Below, piece after piece: positions 1 to 8,226 of a stretch of 64,000 bases of DNA (position 1 is the stretch's first letter; every line of letters begins with the position of its first letter). Under the pieces are notes generated by a model that saw only the letters and a list, made by a program, of their open reading frames with translations, had not been told where the DNA came from and did no database searches. The stretch is from Nocardia arthritidis (GTDB lineage: Bacteria > Actinomycetota > Actinomycetes > Mycobacteriales > Mycobacteriaceae). The stretch is from assembly GCF_011801145.1 (NCBI RefSeq), contig NZ_CP046172.1:2604001-2668000 (forward strand). The letters are read 5' to 3'. The position numbers were made by a program, and so were the translations under genes.

Positions 1-292
1 GGCGGGCGAATTCGTCCACATCGCGCTTTCCGCCGCCAATCACGATCCGGCGTATTTTCCCGACCCGGATCGGCTCGACATCACCCGGGATGCCGGGCGG
101 CACCTGGGATTCGGGCACGGCGCCCATTTCTGTGCCGGTGCCAATCTGGCGCGGATGGAGGCCACCGTGGCGTTCTCCACCCTGCTGTGGCGCTTCCCGG
201 ATCTGCGGCTGGCGCGGCCCGCCGCGGAGCTCACCTGGCATCACGAATTCGGGTTCCCCACCCTCACCGAACTTCCGGTGCGGCTGGGGTAG
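1..292 (+). CDS. Cytochrome P450, C-terminal part (cut by window start)
   Basis: The reading frame is open from base 2 and gives the last 96 residues of a P450 monooxygenase, ending at TAG 290-292. The haem-binding loop is complete: FGHGAHFCAG, with the cysteine as fifth haem ligand, followed by LARMEATVAF as in the L helix. An NHDP-x-x-FPDPD-x-LD-x-x-R segment upstream is also typical of actinobacterial class I P450s. Such enzymes need a ferredoxin and reductase, and none is visible here. The substrate cannot be inferred from this fragment. A strong hairpin lies directly behind the stop codon. Confidence 0.93.
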   Translation, partial: AGEFVHIALSAANHDPAYFPDPDRLDITRDAGRHLGFGHGAHFCAGANLARMEATVAFSTLLWRFPDLRLARPAAELTWHHEFGFPTLTELPVRLG

Positions 293-339
293 CGGGCGTT
301 CTGTCGCGCGCTCGCCGGATGGGCGCGCGACAGGCCCGC
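292..339. terminator. Bidirectional hairpin terminator between convergent genes
   Basis: GCGGGC (292-297) pairs with GCCCGC (334-339), and CTGTCGCGCGC (301-311) pairs perfectly with GCGCGCGACAG (323-333). The structure fills the gap between the P450 stop and the stop of the convergent GGDEF gene. There is no T tract, as is common in actinobacteria. Confidence 0.7.
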
Positions 340-340
340 G

Positions 341-1306
341 TCAACCGGCGACGGCCGACTGGATCTCCGGCTCGTCGGAATCCGCCAGCGCGAACCGCCG
401 CCCGCCCGCCGTCTTCGCCGAATACATCGCCCGATCCGCCCTGCGCAGCAGATCCGTGAAATCGCATGGGCTACCGGGCGGGCAGTATGCCGTGCCGACA
501 CTCGCCGACACCGGCACCGGACCCGCCGTCGACCACACCGGATCGCGCAGCGCCGAAACGATGCGGTGCGCCAGGTCGCCGAGGGTGTTGCGCCGCGGAT
601 TCACCGCGAGCACGAACTCGTCGCCGCCGTACCGGCAGATCACCGTATCGGGCGGGCACACCTCACGCAGCCGGTTCGCGAGCTCGACGAGCACCTCGTC
701 GCCGATGGCGTGCCCGTAACCGTCGTTGATCTGCTTGAACCGGTCCAGATCAATGAGCAGCAGTCCGACGCCGCGGGTCGGATCGGTCGCCATCAGGCGC
801 ACGCGGTCCTGCAACAGCGTGCGGTTGGCCAGATCGGTGAGCGCGTCATGGGTGGCCTCGTGCCGCAGCCGATGCTGCAACGCCGCGATCTCCTGCACCC
901 GCACCGACACCGCGGCCGAGATGTGCTGCTCCTGCTGTGCCAGCGCACGCTCCTGCAAAGCCTGCGCATAACTGTCGATGGCCTGGCTCGCGACGAACGG
1001 CCAGCGCGTCGCCACCAGCGAACCCGGCGCCCCGGACGGGAAGCCGAGCAGCCACCTGGTGGCCTGGGCGAGCATCCTGATCCGCTCGAACGGCGGCTCG
1101 GCCAGCCGCGCCCCGAGCGCGCGCGCCTCCGGCACCGGGAAAGGTTCGGATCTGGCCAGTACGAGCAGCCGGTCGACGATTTCGATCAGTACCGGTTCCA
1201 GCTGCTGGGGTGACGCGCCGGAACCCGGTTCCGCGCACACCGCGCGCGCCCAGGCACGGCACATCGCCGCTACCGGTGGCTCGATGTCGGTCGGCATCGA
1301 GATCAC
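341..1306 (-). CDS. GGDEF-domain protein, probable diguanylate cyclase
   Basis: 321 residues. The C-terminal half is a GGDEF domain: it begins at HDALTDLANR (about 153-162), contains the metal-binding DLDRFKQIND stretch (186-195), and has an intact RYGGDEF signature (GGDEF at 227-231). It should make cyclic di-GMP from two GTP. The usual RxxD inhibitory I-site five residues before GGDEF is absent (CPPDT is there instead), so product inhibition may be weak. Residues 1-145 are helical and soluble-looking, with no recognised sensor domain; a helical stalk (110-150) joins the two parts. There is no membrane segment. ATG at 1306 was chosen; a second ATG three codons inside is possible. Confidence 0.88.
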   Translation of the reverse strand: MISMPTDIEPPVAAMCRAWARAVCAEPGSGASPQQLEPVLIEIVDRLLVLARSEPFPVPEARALGARLAEPPFERIRMLAQATRWLLGFPSGAPGSLVATRWPFVASQAIDSYAQALQERALAQQEQHISAAVSVRVQEIAALQHRLRHEATHDALTDLANRTLLQDRVRLMATDPTRGVGLLLIDLDRFKQINDGYGHAIGDEVLVELANRLREVCPPDTVICRYGGDEFVLAVNPRRNTLGDLAHRIVSALRDPVWSTAGPVPVSASVGTAYCPPGSPCDFTDLLRRADRAMYSAKTAGGRRFALADSDEPEIQSAVAG

Positions 1307-2050
1307 CCTGCGTGGGTGACGTTGGTACCCAGGTGCCCTGTGCGAACACAGGTGCCGGCGTCACCCCGATCGTTCCCACTGCTACGCGGTTGTGTCCACC
1401 TCGCTCGGCGCACGCTCACCGCCCCCTTTCCAGATACCCCCGTCCGGCAAAAAGGATCCTAGCAAGCCACTCGGCATCGAAAAACGCCGTTTCACAACGT
1501 GTTCTCGGTGCCTAGCGAATGGCGATCGGGTATGAGATCGCTGACGATCGCGAGGCGTTACACATCAATTCCGTTCGCTGAAAAATCGCCGCCGCGCACG
1601 CTGAACCGAAGCGGTCCGCACCGGCGTGCCCAGCGTCACCGACAGTCGACGCCCAGGTGGCCGCCGAGGCAGCCGGACATCGCGATAGCGAACCGGATAG
1701 CCGGTGGTAAGCGAGTTGGCGAGCCCACCGGGCAAATTTGCGTAGACCCGCCGCGTGGCGACCCGAACCGGCCGGTACGGCCCGCCCGCGACACGCGGAT
1801 AGCGGATTCTTGTCATAGTCGGCCGTGTCGTCCGATTCGGGCGATTCCCGGGAGCGTCCGGCGCACAACCACTCCCGCCCAGCGGATTCCGGCCATATCC
1901 GGGCGGACAACCTTGCCGCACACGGCATTTGCGGCCCCAACCAGCCGCCACACCACCATTGGGCGGGGCGATTGGCGTTCCGGGAGCCCCGTTGGGTACA
2001 GTCACACACGCACACGGCATCATGGCGATCCCAAAGATGTCGTATGCCCA
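1307..2050. other. Intergenic region upstream of the GGDEF gene and tRNA pair
   Basis: 744 bases without a convincing gene. The short frames here lack coding character and any recognisable motif. The part next to the GGDEF start holds a nested hairpin: GGGTGACG (1314-1321) pairs with CGTCACCC (1359-1366), and inside it CCTGTG (1337-1342) pairs with CACAGG (1347-1352) around a CGAA loop. On the minus strand this lies in the leader of the GGDEF gene. The rest presumably holds the tRNA promoter, which I cannot place. Confidence 0.5.
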
Positions 2051-2124
<74 letters not shown>

Positions 2125-2168
2125 CTGGAAATTCTTCCTCGTCGACGGAACACACGTCGCGAGGGCAA

Positions 2169-2242
2169 CGGGGTGTAGCGCAGCTTGGTAGCGCATCCGC
2201 TTTGGGAGCGGAGGGTCGCAGGTTCAAATCCTGTCACCCCGA
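2169..2242 (+). tRNA. tRNA-Pro(TGG)
   Basis: 74 nt without an encoded CCA. The acceptor stem CGGGGTG pairs with CACCCCG and the discriminator base is A. The anticodon stem TCCGC/GCGGA closes the loop TTTGGGA (anticodon TGG), and the T loop is GTTCAAATC. The terminal C-G pair and D-loop are typical for tRNA-Pro. No second copy of its 3' end was found near the type VII-associated locus, so there is no sign of tRNA-targeted integration. Confidence 0.97.
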
Positions 2243-2309
2243 CGGTTCCTCTCGTAGGTGAGCTGTGCTCACGGAGGGCGTTCGCCTGGCTCGAGGAACC
2301 GAGTGTTTT

Positions 2310-2352
2310 GTGGGGGTGCAACCCCCACACCCCGCCCGGCGGGGCTTTGCCC
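2310..2352. repeat. Tandem hairpins downstream of tRNA-Pro
   Basis: Three adjacent palindromes: GTGGGGGT-GCA-ACCCCCAC (2310-2328), CCCCGCC-C-GGCGGGG (about 2330-2344), then GGGGC-TTT-GCCCC. They could terminate the tRNA transcript or be a REP-like extragenic element. Long C-tracts and G-tracts give the region its skewed look. Confidence 0.55.
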
Positions 2353-2573
2353 CCGGACCCCCCAAATTCTGTGGTTGCGTTTGGTGGGGTGGTTTGGGTT
2401 GTTGTTGGGTTCGGTTTCTTGCGGTCTGTTGGTTGCGTTTCGTTGGGGTGGTCGCCGCTCTTTCGGAAGTTGGTCATCCACGCACGTCTCATTGCGTGTG
2501 GGTGCAGATCAGGTATCTCCATGTCGGCGAGGGTGTGTCTGTTGATGCGGGCCTTCGTTGCTGGTTGCGTTTC

Positions 2574-2643
2574 GCTGGTCGCTGGTCGCTGGTCGCTGGT
2601 CGCTGGTCGCTGGTCGCTGGTCGCTGGTCGCTGGTCGCTGGTC
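2574..2643 (+). repeat. Ten perfect tandem copies of a 7-bp unit
   Basis: The heptamer GCTGGTC is repeated ten times without a mismatch, followed by two bases of an eleventh copy. Because 7 is not a multiple of 3, all three frames stay open and read as a repeated 7-residue peptide, but no real gene covers it. It lies in G/T-rich intergenic DNA. Slippage during replication is the likely origin, so copy number should vary between strains. Confidence 0.95.
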
Positions 2644-2690
2644 GCGGGGGCTTCGGGCGGCTTTATTCCCTGGTCTGCTGGTTTGTGTAA

Positions 2691-2897
2691 CTAGTTCGGG
2701 ATGATGTGGGTGGAGTTGGTGCGCTTGATCGCGTCCGCGCGCGGTGATCGGGTTCGTGCGCAGTGATCGAGCGCCGTGTCGGGCGCGCCGCGGTCGACCA
2801 CCTCGACCGTCGCACCCTCGACGGCTAGCCGTTTGGCGGTGGCCGCGCCGATACCCTGTGACGTGCCGGTGACCACCACGACCTTGCCGCTGGGTTT
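2691..2897 (-). pseudogene. Remnant of a short-chain dehydrogenase/reductase (N-terminus only)
   Basis: On the minus strand the residues GKVVVVTGTSQGIGAATAKR and the following LAVEGATVEVVDRG form the Rossmann beta1-alphaA-beta2 start of an SDR, with the TGxxxGIG cofactor-binding motif. The similarity stops abruptly after about 40 residues, and the frame ends at 2691 after unrelated sequence. The Ser-Tyr-Lys catalytic part is absent. Downstream on its strand comes the heptamer repeat and hairpin DNA, so the gene was probably truncated by a deletion or insertion here. No start codon or ribosome site is convincing. Confidence 0.7.
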
Positions 2898-3145
2898 GTG
2901 CGTTGGCTATTAGGTGTTGGGGGAGTTCGGGGTGTGCGGGGATGGGGTTCGGTTTTTGTGATTGGGTGATGAGGTGGCGATTATTTTTGGGTGATTGGTG
3001 AGTGACCTGGATTTGGGGGGTGGGTGTTAGTTTCCTCTTCTACATCTCTTGTTCGTTTTTGGGACAACTTCGGTTCGAACGAATGGGGCAGGGGGTGCCG
3101 CTCGGGGCGCGCTGTTGATAGGGCGTTCGGTGGAAGGAGGACGGT

Positions 3146-3628
3146 ATGGGTGATGGGGGTGGCTCGCCGTTGACTGATGCGGACGTCCGGCGGCAGTGGG
3201 ACGATATTGCCGAATTGGAGCGGCGGCGGTCGCTGCTTACCGCCACGGCGAGCGTTTGTGACAAGCGGGTCACGGTGACGGTGAATGCCGAGGGGGTGCT
3301 GATCGAAACCCGCTTTGGCGACGATATCGGGGATCTGACGTATGACGAGATCGCGGTGGCTGTGCCGGATGCGGTGCGCACTGCGGCGCGGGAAGTCACT
3401 CGGAAAAGCCGGGAACTCATGTGGGGTTTGCTGGAGCGTGACACCGAGACGCCGGTGGAATTCGAAATGGTCGATGCCGGGGGCGAACGGACGACGGTGG
3501 CACTGACGCCCACGTCGCGTGATCTGCCCGCGAGCCTGCGCGAGCCGGAATCGGATACGGATGGTGAAGAGTCCGCCGGCCCCTGGGGTGGTGCGGGGTA
3601 TTCCGTTGTCCGAGAAGATGATTGGTGA
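3146..3628 (+). CDS. YbaB/EbfC-like protein of the type VII-associated locus
   Basis: 160 residues. The core (about 20-95) matches the actinobacterial YbaB/EbfC-like pattern: ATASVxxxRVTVTVNAEG, then DDIGDLTYDEIAVAV and AVRTAAREVTRKS. Classical YbaB proteins are nucleoid-associated dimers. Relatives such as mycobacterial EspL are encoded in ESX secretion clusters and probably act as chaperones. The C-terminus (120-160) is acidic and likely flexible. A strong Shine-Dalgarno (AAGGAGG) precedes ATG 3146. It is the first gene of a run of five on one strand, and it is a paralogue of the protein at 7744 (same LTYDEIA core), so the pair brackets the small WXG-like and large coiled-coil genes. Confidence 0.8.
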   Translation: MGDGGGSPLTDADVRRQWDDIAELERRRSLLTATASVCDKRVTVTVNAEGVLIETRFGDDIGDLTYDEIAVAVPDAVRTAAREVTRKSRELMWGLLERDTETPVEFEMVDAGGERTTVALTPTSRDLPASLREPESDTDGEESAGPWGGAGYSVVREDDW

Positions 3629-3668
3629 TCTGATCGGGCGTTCTTGCCGATGTGGTTGGAGGAATTCG

Positions 3669-3974
3669 ATGTCGGGAAATCTCGAGGTCTATGTGCCCGC
3701 GCTGGCGAAGGCCGGCAAAAGGATGCTGGAGGTGAAGACGAGTATCGGCGGTGTCGTCGAACGGCTGGCAGCCGAAGCGGGGCGCTACGGTCACGAAACC
3801 TGGGGTACCGACGAGGGCGGAACGGAATTCGCCAAGACCTACCTGCCCCAACGGACCAGCCTGGTAGGAGGCGGCAGGGAAGTCGTGAAGACACTGCACA
3901 GTAACGGCACCGGCATGGTGGATGCGGCGAAATCGCTGGACGGCGCCGAGGCGCACAGCGCAGAGAATTTCTAG
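3669..3974 (+). CDS. Small WXG100/EspC-like secretion substrate
   Basis: 101 residues, predicted to be two long helices joined at a WGTDEGGTEF turn. This WG-x-D-x-x-G-x-x-FA-x-x-Y form is common in actinobacterial WXG100/EspC-type proteins that travel through type VII systems. ATG 3669 follows GGAGGA with good spacing; the frame is open further upstream but without a better start. The residues after the turn (GREVVKTLHSNGTGMVDAAKSL) resemble the second helix of EspC-like proteins. It lies 40 bp after the first YbaB-like gene and 41 bp before the large coiled-coil gene, so co-expression is likely. I infer that it is exported with, or helps export, the large protein. Confidence 0.75.
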   Translation: MSGNLEVYVPALAKAGKRMLEVKTSIGGVVERLAAEAGRYGHETWGTDEGGTEFAKTYLPQRTSLVGGGREVVKTLHSNGTGMVDAAKSLDGAEAHSAENF

Positions 3975-4015
3975 CCGAGTCGGTCGAACCGCATTGCGTG
4001 CAGAGGTGAGCGGTC

Positions 4016-7000
4016 GTGTCCATTGAAATGCCATCCGAACTCCGCTGGCTGGCATGGGTGACGGGTTCGGTATGGCCGGATGGTGACGAGGACCGGATGT
4101 TCGCACTCGCGGATGTTTGGAATCACGCCGCACAGGAAATGCGGTCACATGTCTCCGATATAAACGAGCTCCGGGGCGAATTGGCCGCCGCCTATCCGGA
4201 TGGGCGCGGCCGTGAGGCCGTGGATCAGCAATTACGATTACTGGTCAGCGGCGACAGTTCGATAGACCAGCTGGCCGACTACTTCGTCGCCGTCCACACG
4301 TCGATTCGGAATACCGGTACGGGAATCGAGCAAACCAAACTCCTGGTCCTGGTATCGCTCGCCATGCTGGCCATCGAAATCATGGAGGCCTGGCTTTTTC
4401 CGCCGACCGCGCCCGGGGCCGAGGCGGCAGCCATCGGTGCGACACGCGCATTCGTGCAACGGGTCGGTCGGCGATTCCTCGAGCTGATCGATAAACTCAA
4501 GTGGACCCGCGTTACTATCGGAGATTTCCTCCGCTATGTCGATGGTAATGTGTTCGCGCTCGCGGCCAAGCTGAGCGAGTCATTGGGTAAACGTGTCGGA
4601 GAATTGGTCGGGAAGGTGACGCCCGGCCTGGTTCGTTCCCTGGAGGGCAAGGTCGGAGCCAAATGGGCGCTCCGGATCGGGGGTGCCCCGGCCGAATTCG
4701 CGGAGTTCGCGGTCAAAAAGGGCCTGAATATGATGATCTGGGGCGCGGTCCAGGACGGCTTGGTCCAGCAGATACAGATTTGGCGGGGGCATCGCGACGG
4801 GTTCGAGGGGCGCGAAATGGGGTTGACATTGGCGGCCTCGATCGCCGGTCCGTTCGCGGGCCATCTGCCCGGCGTATGGTCCCAGAAAATTGTCGGAAAA
4901 CTCTTCACCAAAGGAGGGTTCGACCCGACTCGCGGTTGGGCCGGCTCGGTAACCGGTGTTGTCTCCGCTCAGTTCACGAATAATTTCAGCAACCTCGCGG
5001 GCTCCGGCGTGGTCGCGCTGATGAACGGTACGCCCTATAAACCGTACGGCGACGGGTTCGCGGGTTTCGTCGGCGCGGTAGGCAGCGGGACGATAACGGG
5101 TGTGCAGCGAGGTTATATCGGATCCCGTGGCGCTCTGCCCGGTACCCATGAAGAATTCAAAGCTGCCTACGACAGGACGCCTGCCGAGAACAACGGCTCG
5201 CAAACATCGCTTCAGCCGGAGCATGTTCAGCCCGCTTCATCGCAAACTCATCATATGCCGCCGCAGGGCGAGCACACCACGCCACAGAGCCAGCATCCAA
5301 CGGAACACGCACAGTCCGTTGCCGGTTCGAACCAACAGCCGAAGTCGTTCGCCGACGCACGCAAGGAAATGATCCAGCAGCACGAGAAAGAGCTCAACGG
5401 CACCGTTCGCGATACCGTCCGGAAAACCTACTACCAAGAACATCTGAAAAAGTTGTTCACCAAGGAGCTGTACACGCGCGACCCGCTCGTCGACAGGGCC
5501 GACCCACGGGTGTCGCATGCGCCGGGTTCCGCGGAAGCCACGGTTCTGCGGCAGCGCACAGAGCTGCACGAACTCACGCAAAAGCATTTGAGCGAGAAGA
5601 CAGCGGCGCTCGAGCAGGCGAAGCAAAACGGAGGGGCTGCTCGGGCGGGCACGGCGGCTTCGACCGCACGGCAGAATCCACATTCAACGGTTGAGGCCAG
5701 CCGAACCGAGCAGGTCGTACCGCAACGGAGTAATTCGTCGGGGCAGCAGCATCAACAGCTGCAGCCGGCAGAGCATGTCCAGCAGGATCAGCCAAGTCAG
5801 CAACACCAGCCGACCGATCAGATTCAGCATCAGCAGCCGCAGCAGAATGAGCAGATCCGGTCGCAACACCCCGGCGGTTCGAACGATGATATCCAGTTAC
5901 ATCCGATCGGTGATGAGGCCGGCGCAAGAAACGGAAACCCTCGGCCCGGGGACAACGGACTGCCGCAGCAACAACATCAGCCGGGCGATCTGACATCCGC
6001 CGAAGCGAATGTGCGGGACCGGATCGAAAAACTCCAGAAGCAAGTGAACGATGCGCATGAGGAAGTGAATAACCTCTACGAACCCAAAAAGGCGGCAGTC
6101 GAGGGGCTCGCCGGAGAACGCCTTGCCAAGGAAATCGCAGTAGAACATGCGCAGCGCGCTCATGACGAAACCGTCAAGTCGATCAAAGACAAGGAGACGG
6201 CGCTGAAGACGGCGGATGGTGAGCAGCGCACCACGCTGAAGAATGAGATCAAAGCTCTGAAGGAAACCTTGCGAGGGCAGGAGAGCGCGCTCGATAAGGC
6301 AAACGCCGAGCTCAAACTTCACGACATCAAACTTGCCGACGAACACGCGGGACTGAAAAAGACGGTGGCCGCCCAGGACAAAGCCACGAAGGAAATCGAG
6401 GATGCCCAAGCCGAGCTGACGTCGGCCGAGCGCGACGCGCGGGAAAAGTACGAGGCGGAGGTGTCGCGATTAGGGGGTGAGTTGGAGTCGGCCCGGACGA
6501 CGCAGCAGGATCATGTGCGGACCGTGTCGCGGCTGGGGGATGAGCTGGAGTCGGCTCAGCGGACGCAGCAGGATCATGCGCGGACCGTGTCGCGGCTGGG
6601 GGATGAGCTGGAGTCGGCTCAGCGGACGCAGCAGGATCATGTGCGGACTGTGTCGCGACTGGAGGGTGAGCTGGAGTCGGCCCGGACGACGCAGCAGGAT
6701 CATGTGCGGACTGTGTCGCGGCTGGGGGGTGAGCTGGAATCGGCCCGGACGACGCAGGGGGAGCATGCGCGGACTGTGTCGCGGTTGGAGGGTGAGCTGG
6801 AGACGGTCCGGACCAATCAGCAGCAGCATCAGCAAACCCTGAGACGCGAGTGGGAGGAATTCCGAACCGACGAGCAGACCCATCAGGAAGAGATGTCCAA
6901 GCATCAGGGCGATCCGACCAACGAGCAGAAAGCGAGTCAAGGCCAGCTGGAGGAACGACGGAGCAGGCTCGAAGCAAAGAACGCGCGGCAGACAGAACTG

Positions 7001-7747
7001 CAAAACGAGGTGTCGCGGTTGGCGGGTGAGTTGGAGTCGGCCCGGACGACGCAGGGGGATCATGCGCGGACTGTGTCGCGGTTGGCGGGCGAGTTGGAGT
7101 CGGCTCAGCGGACGCAGCAGGAGCATGCGCGGACCGTGTCGCGGTTGCAGGGTGAGTTGGAGTCGGCCCAGCGGACGCAGCAGGAGCATGCGCGGACCGT
7201 GTCGCGGTTGCAGGGTGAGTTGGAGTCGGCCCAGCGGACGCAGCAGGAATATGCGCAGACCGCGGCGCGGTTGCAGGGGCGATTGGAGACCGCCCAGCAC
7301 GCCCAGCAGGAGCATCAGCGCACCGTGACGCGACTGCGGGACCAGATCGAACACCTCGACCAGACCCGAACCACCATCGAAAACGACATCCGAACCCTCC
7401 GCCGACGAGTCACCGACCTCACGAACGAGTTCGACAGCCAGTTGGCCGCGTCCGGCATAACGGAGGCCAAGGCGCGGACCGAACTCGAGGCGTTCGTCAA
7501 AGATATGCGATACGAACGGGAACTCATCGGCGGTACGTCCACCAGCGGTCGGGTGCGTGCCAAAAAGCTGTTGCTGCACAACGTGATACCGAACATCTTC
7601 AATGGACAGGCGCCGCTGCCCGACGACTTCTGGATCAATCCCGACAAGTACGCGGACCTGCTGGTCCAGCCCGCGAAGCTGGCGCTGGTGGGACCGGACC
7701 TGTCGATTCCGTTCAGTCATCGATCCGACCCGGAGACCGCGAGTTGA
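4016..7747 (+). CDS. Large CpnT-type N-terminus/coiled-coil protein, candidate type VII effector
   Basis: 1243 residues, GTG start after AGAGGTGAG. Residues 1-105 match the WXG100-like N-terminal domain of CpnT-type and other actinobacterial polymorphic toxins (WLAWVTGSVWPDGDED, then ALADVWNHAA). Residues 109-128 are hydrophobic (possible membrane segment). Residues 130-390 form an Ala/Gly-rich helical region like the central part of such toxins. Residues 400-660 are Gln/His-rich and probably disordered. From about 680 onward it is coiled coil, including two blocks of near-identical 21-residue repeats (816-941 and 999-1103). The last 130 residues (about 1115-1243) are non-repetitive and match no toxin domain I know. 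By position that tail would be the effector domain; function unknown. The stop codon overlaps the next start. Confidence 0.75.
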   Translation: MSIEMPSELRWLAWVTGSVWPDGDEDRMFALADVWNHAAQEMRSHVSDINELRGELAAAYPDGRGREAVDQQLRLLVSGDSSIDQLADYFVAVHTSIRNTGTGIEQTKLLVLVSLAMLAIEIMEAWLFPPTAPGAEAAAIGATRAFVQRVGRRFLELIDKLKWTRVTIGDFLRYVDGNVFALAAKLSESLGKRVGELVGKVTPGLVRSLEGKVGAKWALRIGGAPAEFAEFAVKKGLNMMIWGAVQDGLVQQIQIWRGHRDGFEGREMGLTLAASIAGPFAGHLPGVWSQKIVGKLFTKGGFDPTRGWAGSVTGVVSAQFTNNFSNLAGSGVVALMNGTPYKPYGDGFAGFVGAVGSGTITGVQRGYIGSRGALPGTHEEFKAAYDRTPAENNGSQTSLQPEHVQPASSQTHHMPPQGEHTTPQSQHPTEHAQSVAGSNQQPKSFADARKEMIQQHEKELNGTVRDTVRKTYYQEHLKKLFTKELYTRDPLVDRADPRVSHAPGSAEATVLRQRTELHELTQKHLSEKTAALEQAKQNGGAARAGTAASTARQNPHSTVEASRTEQVVPQRSNSSGQQHQQLQPAEHVQQDQPSQQHQPTDQIQHQQPQQNEQIRSQHPGGSNDDIQLHPIGDEAGARNGNPRPGDNGLPQQQHQPGDLTSAEANVRDRIEKLQKQVNDAHEEVNNLYEPKKAAVEGLAGERLAKEIAVEHAQRAHDETVKSIKDKETALKTADGEQRTTLKNEIKALKETLRGQESALDKANAELKLHDIKLADEHAGLKKTVAAQDKATKEIEDAQAELTSAERDAREKYEAEVSRLGGELESARTTQQDHVRTVSRLGDELESAQRTQQDHARTVSRLGDELESAQRTQQDHVRTVSRLEGELESARTTQQDHVRTVSRLGGELESARTTQGEHARTVSRLEGELETVRTNQQQHQQTLRREWEEFRTDEQTHQEEMSKHQGDPTNEQKASQGQLEERRSRLEAKNARQTELQNEVSRLAGELESARTTQGDHARTVSRLAGELESAQRTQQEHARTVSRLQGELESAQRTQQEHARTVSRLQGELESAQRTQQEYAQTAARLQGRLETAQHAQQEHQRTVTRLRDQIEHLDQTRTTIENDIRTLRRRVTDLTNEFDSQLAASGITEAKARTELEAFVKDMRYERELIGGTSTSGRVRAKKLLLHNVIPNIFNGQAPLPDDFWINPDKYADLLVQPAKLALVGPDLSIPFSHRSDPETAS
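6461..6838 (+). repeat. Six in-frame 63-bp repeats (block 1) in the coiled-coil gene
   Basis: Six consecutive 63-bp units each encode 21 residues of the form VSRLxGELESAxxTQQxHxRT. Five are nearly identical at DNA level and the sixth is degenerate. A 21-residue period equals three heptads, so the unit extends a coiled coil without changing register. Confidence 0.95.
7010..7324 (+). repeat. Five in-frame 63-bp repeats (block 2) in the coiled-coil gene
   Basis: Five further 63-bp units of the same family, followed by a sixth very diverged one. Units 2-4 are almost identical. Block 2 is separated from block 1 by 171 bp of non-repetitive coiled coil. Confidence 0.95.
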
Positions 7748-8226
7748 GCAACGAATTCCTGAAACATGAACTGGCGACGGTGTTGGACGGTCTCCAGCAG
7801 CAGATGCGCGATATCGCCGAGGTGGGCAGGCGGCGCGGCGAACTCACGGCGACCGCCTCGGTGCAACAGCGGCGGGTGACGGCGACGGTGGATGCCGACG
7901 GGATCCTGACGAAACTCGAATTCGCCGACGATATCGACGATCTCACCTATGACGAGATCGCCGCGGCGATCACCGAGGCGGTGCGCACCGCCGCGACCGA
8001 CGCCGCTCGGATGGGTGTCGAGCTGGTGCGGCCCCTGCGCGAGCGCCGGGCGCATTGGCCGAAGTTGTCGGATCTGCTCGAAGGGGCGCTTGATCTACCG
8101 GAGCATGTGCCGGGCGAGTCGCGGGCGCCGATCAGCCCGCCGAATGCGGATGAGCGTATTGCGGCGACCGAGCGCTCGGATGCCGATTCGCCGCAAGGCC
8201 GCTCGATCGTGGCGGATCTCGACTGA
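7744..8226 (+). CDS. Second YbaB/EbfC-like protein of the type VII-associated locus
   Basis: 160 residues, paralogous to the protein at 3146: it shares TATASVxxxRVTATVDADG, FADDIDDLTYDEIAAAI and AVRTAATDAAR (about 32-92). The TTG start overlaps the stop of the large gene (TTGA, 7744-7747), so translation is probably coupled and the product made in step with the large coiled-coil protein. That favours a partner or chaperone role over general nucleoid binding; this is inference. The C-terminal 50 residues are polar and variable. No better start with a ribosome site is visible downstream. Confidence 0.8.
   Translation: MSNEFLKHELATVLDGLQQQMRDIAEVGRRRGELTATASVQQRRVTATVDADGILTKLEFADDIDDLTYDEIAAAITEAVRTAATDAARMGVELVRPLRERRAHWPKLSDLLEGALDLPEHVPGESRAPISPPNADERIAATERSDADSPQGRSIVADLD

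Noticed and set aside
2169..2242. tRNA-Pro as attachment site of an integrated element
   Set aside because: No second copy of the tRNA 3' end was found downstream and no integrase is encoded in the window.
2574..2643. CRISPR-like array
   Set aside because: The repeats are directly adjacent 7-mers with no spacers; this is a simple tandem repeat.
6461..7324. CRISPR-like or regulatory repeats
   Set aside because: The 63-bp units are in frame within a long gene and encode coiled-coil heptads without spacers.
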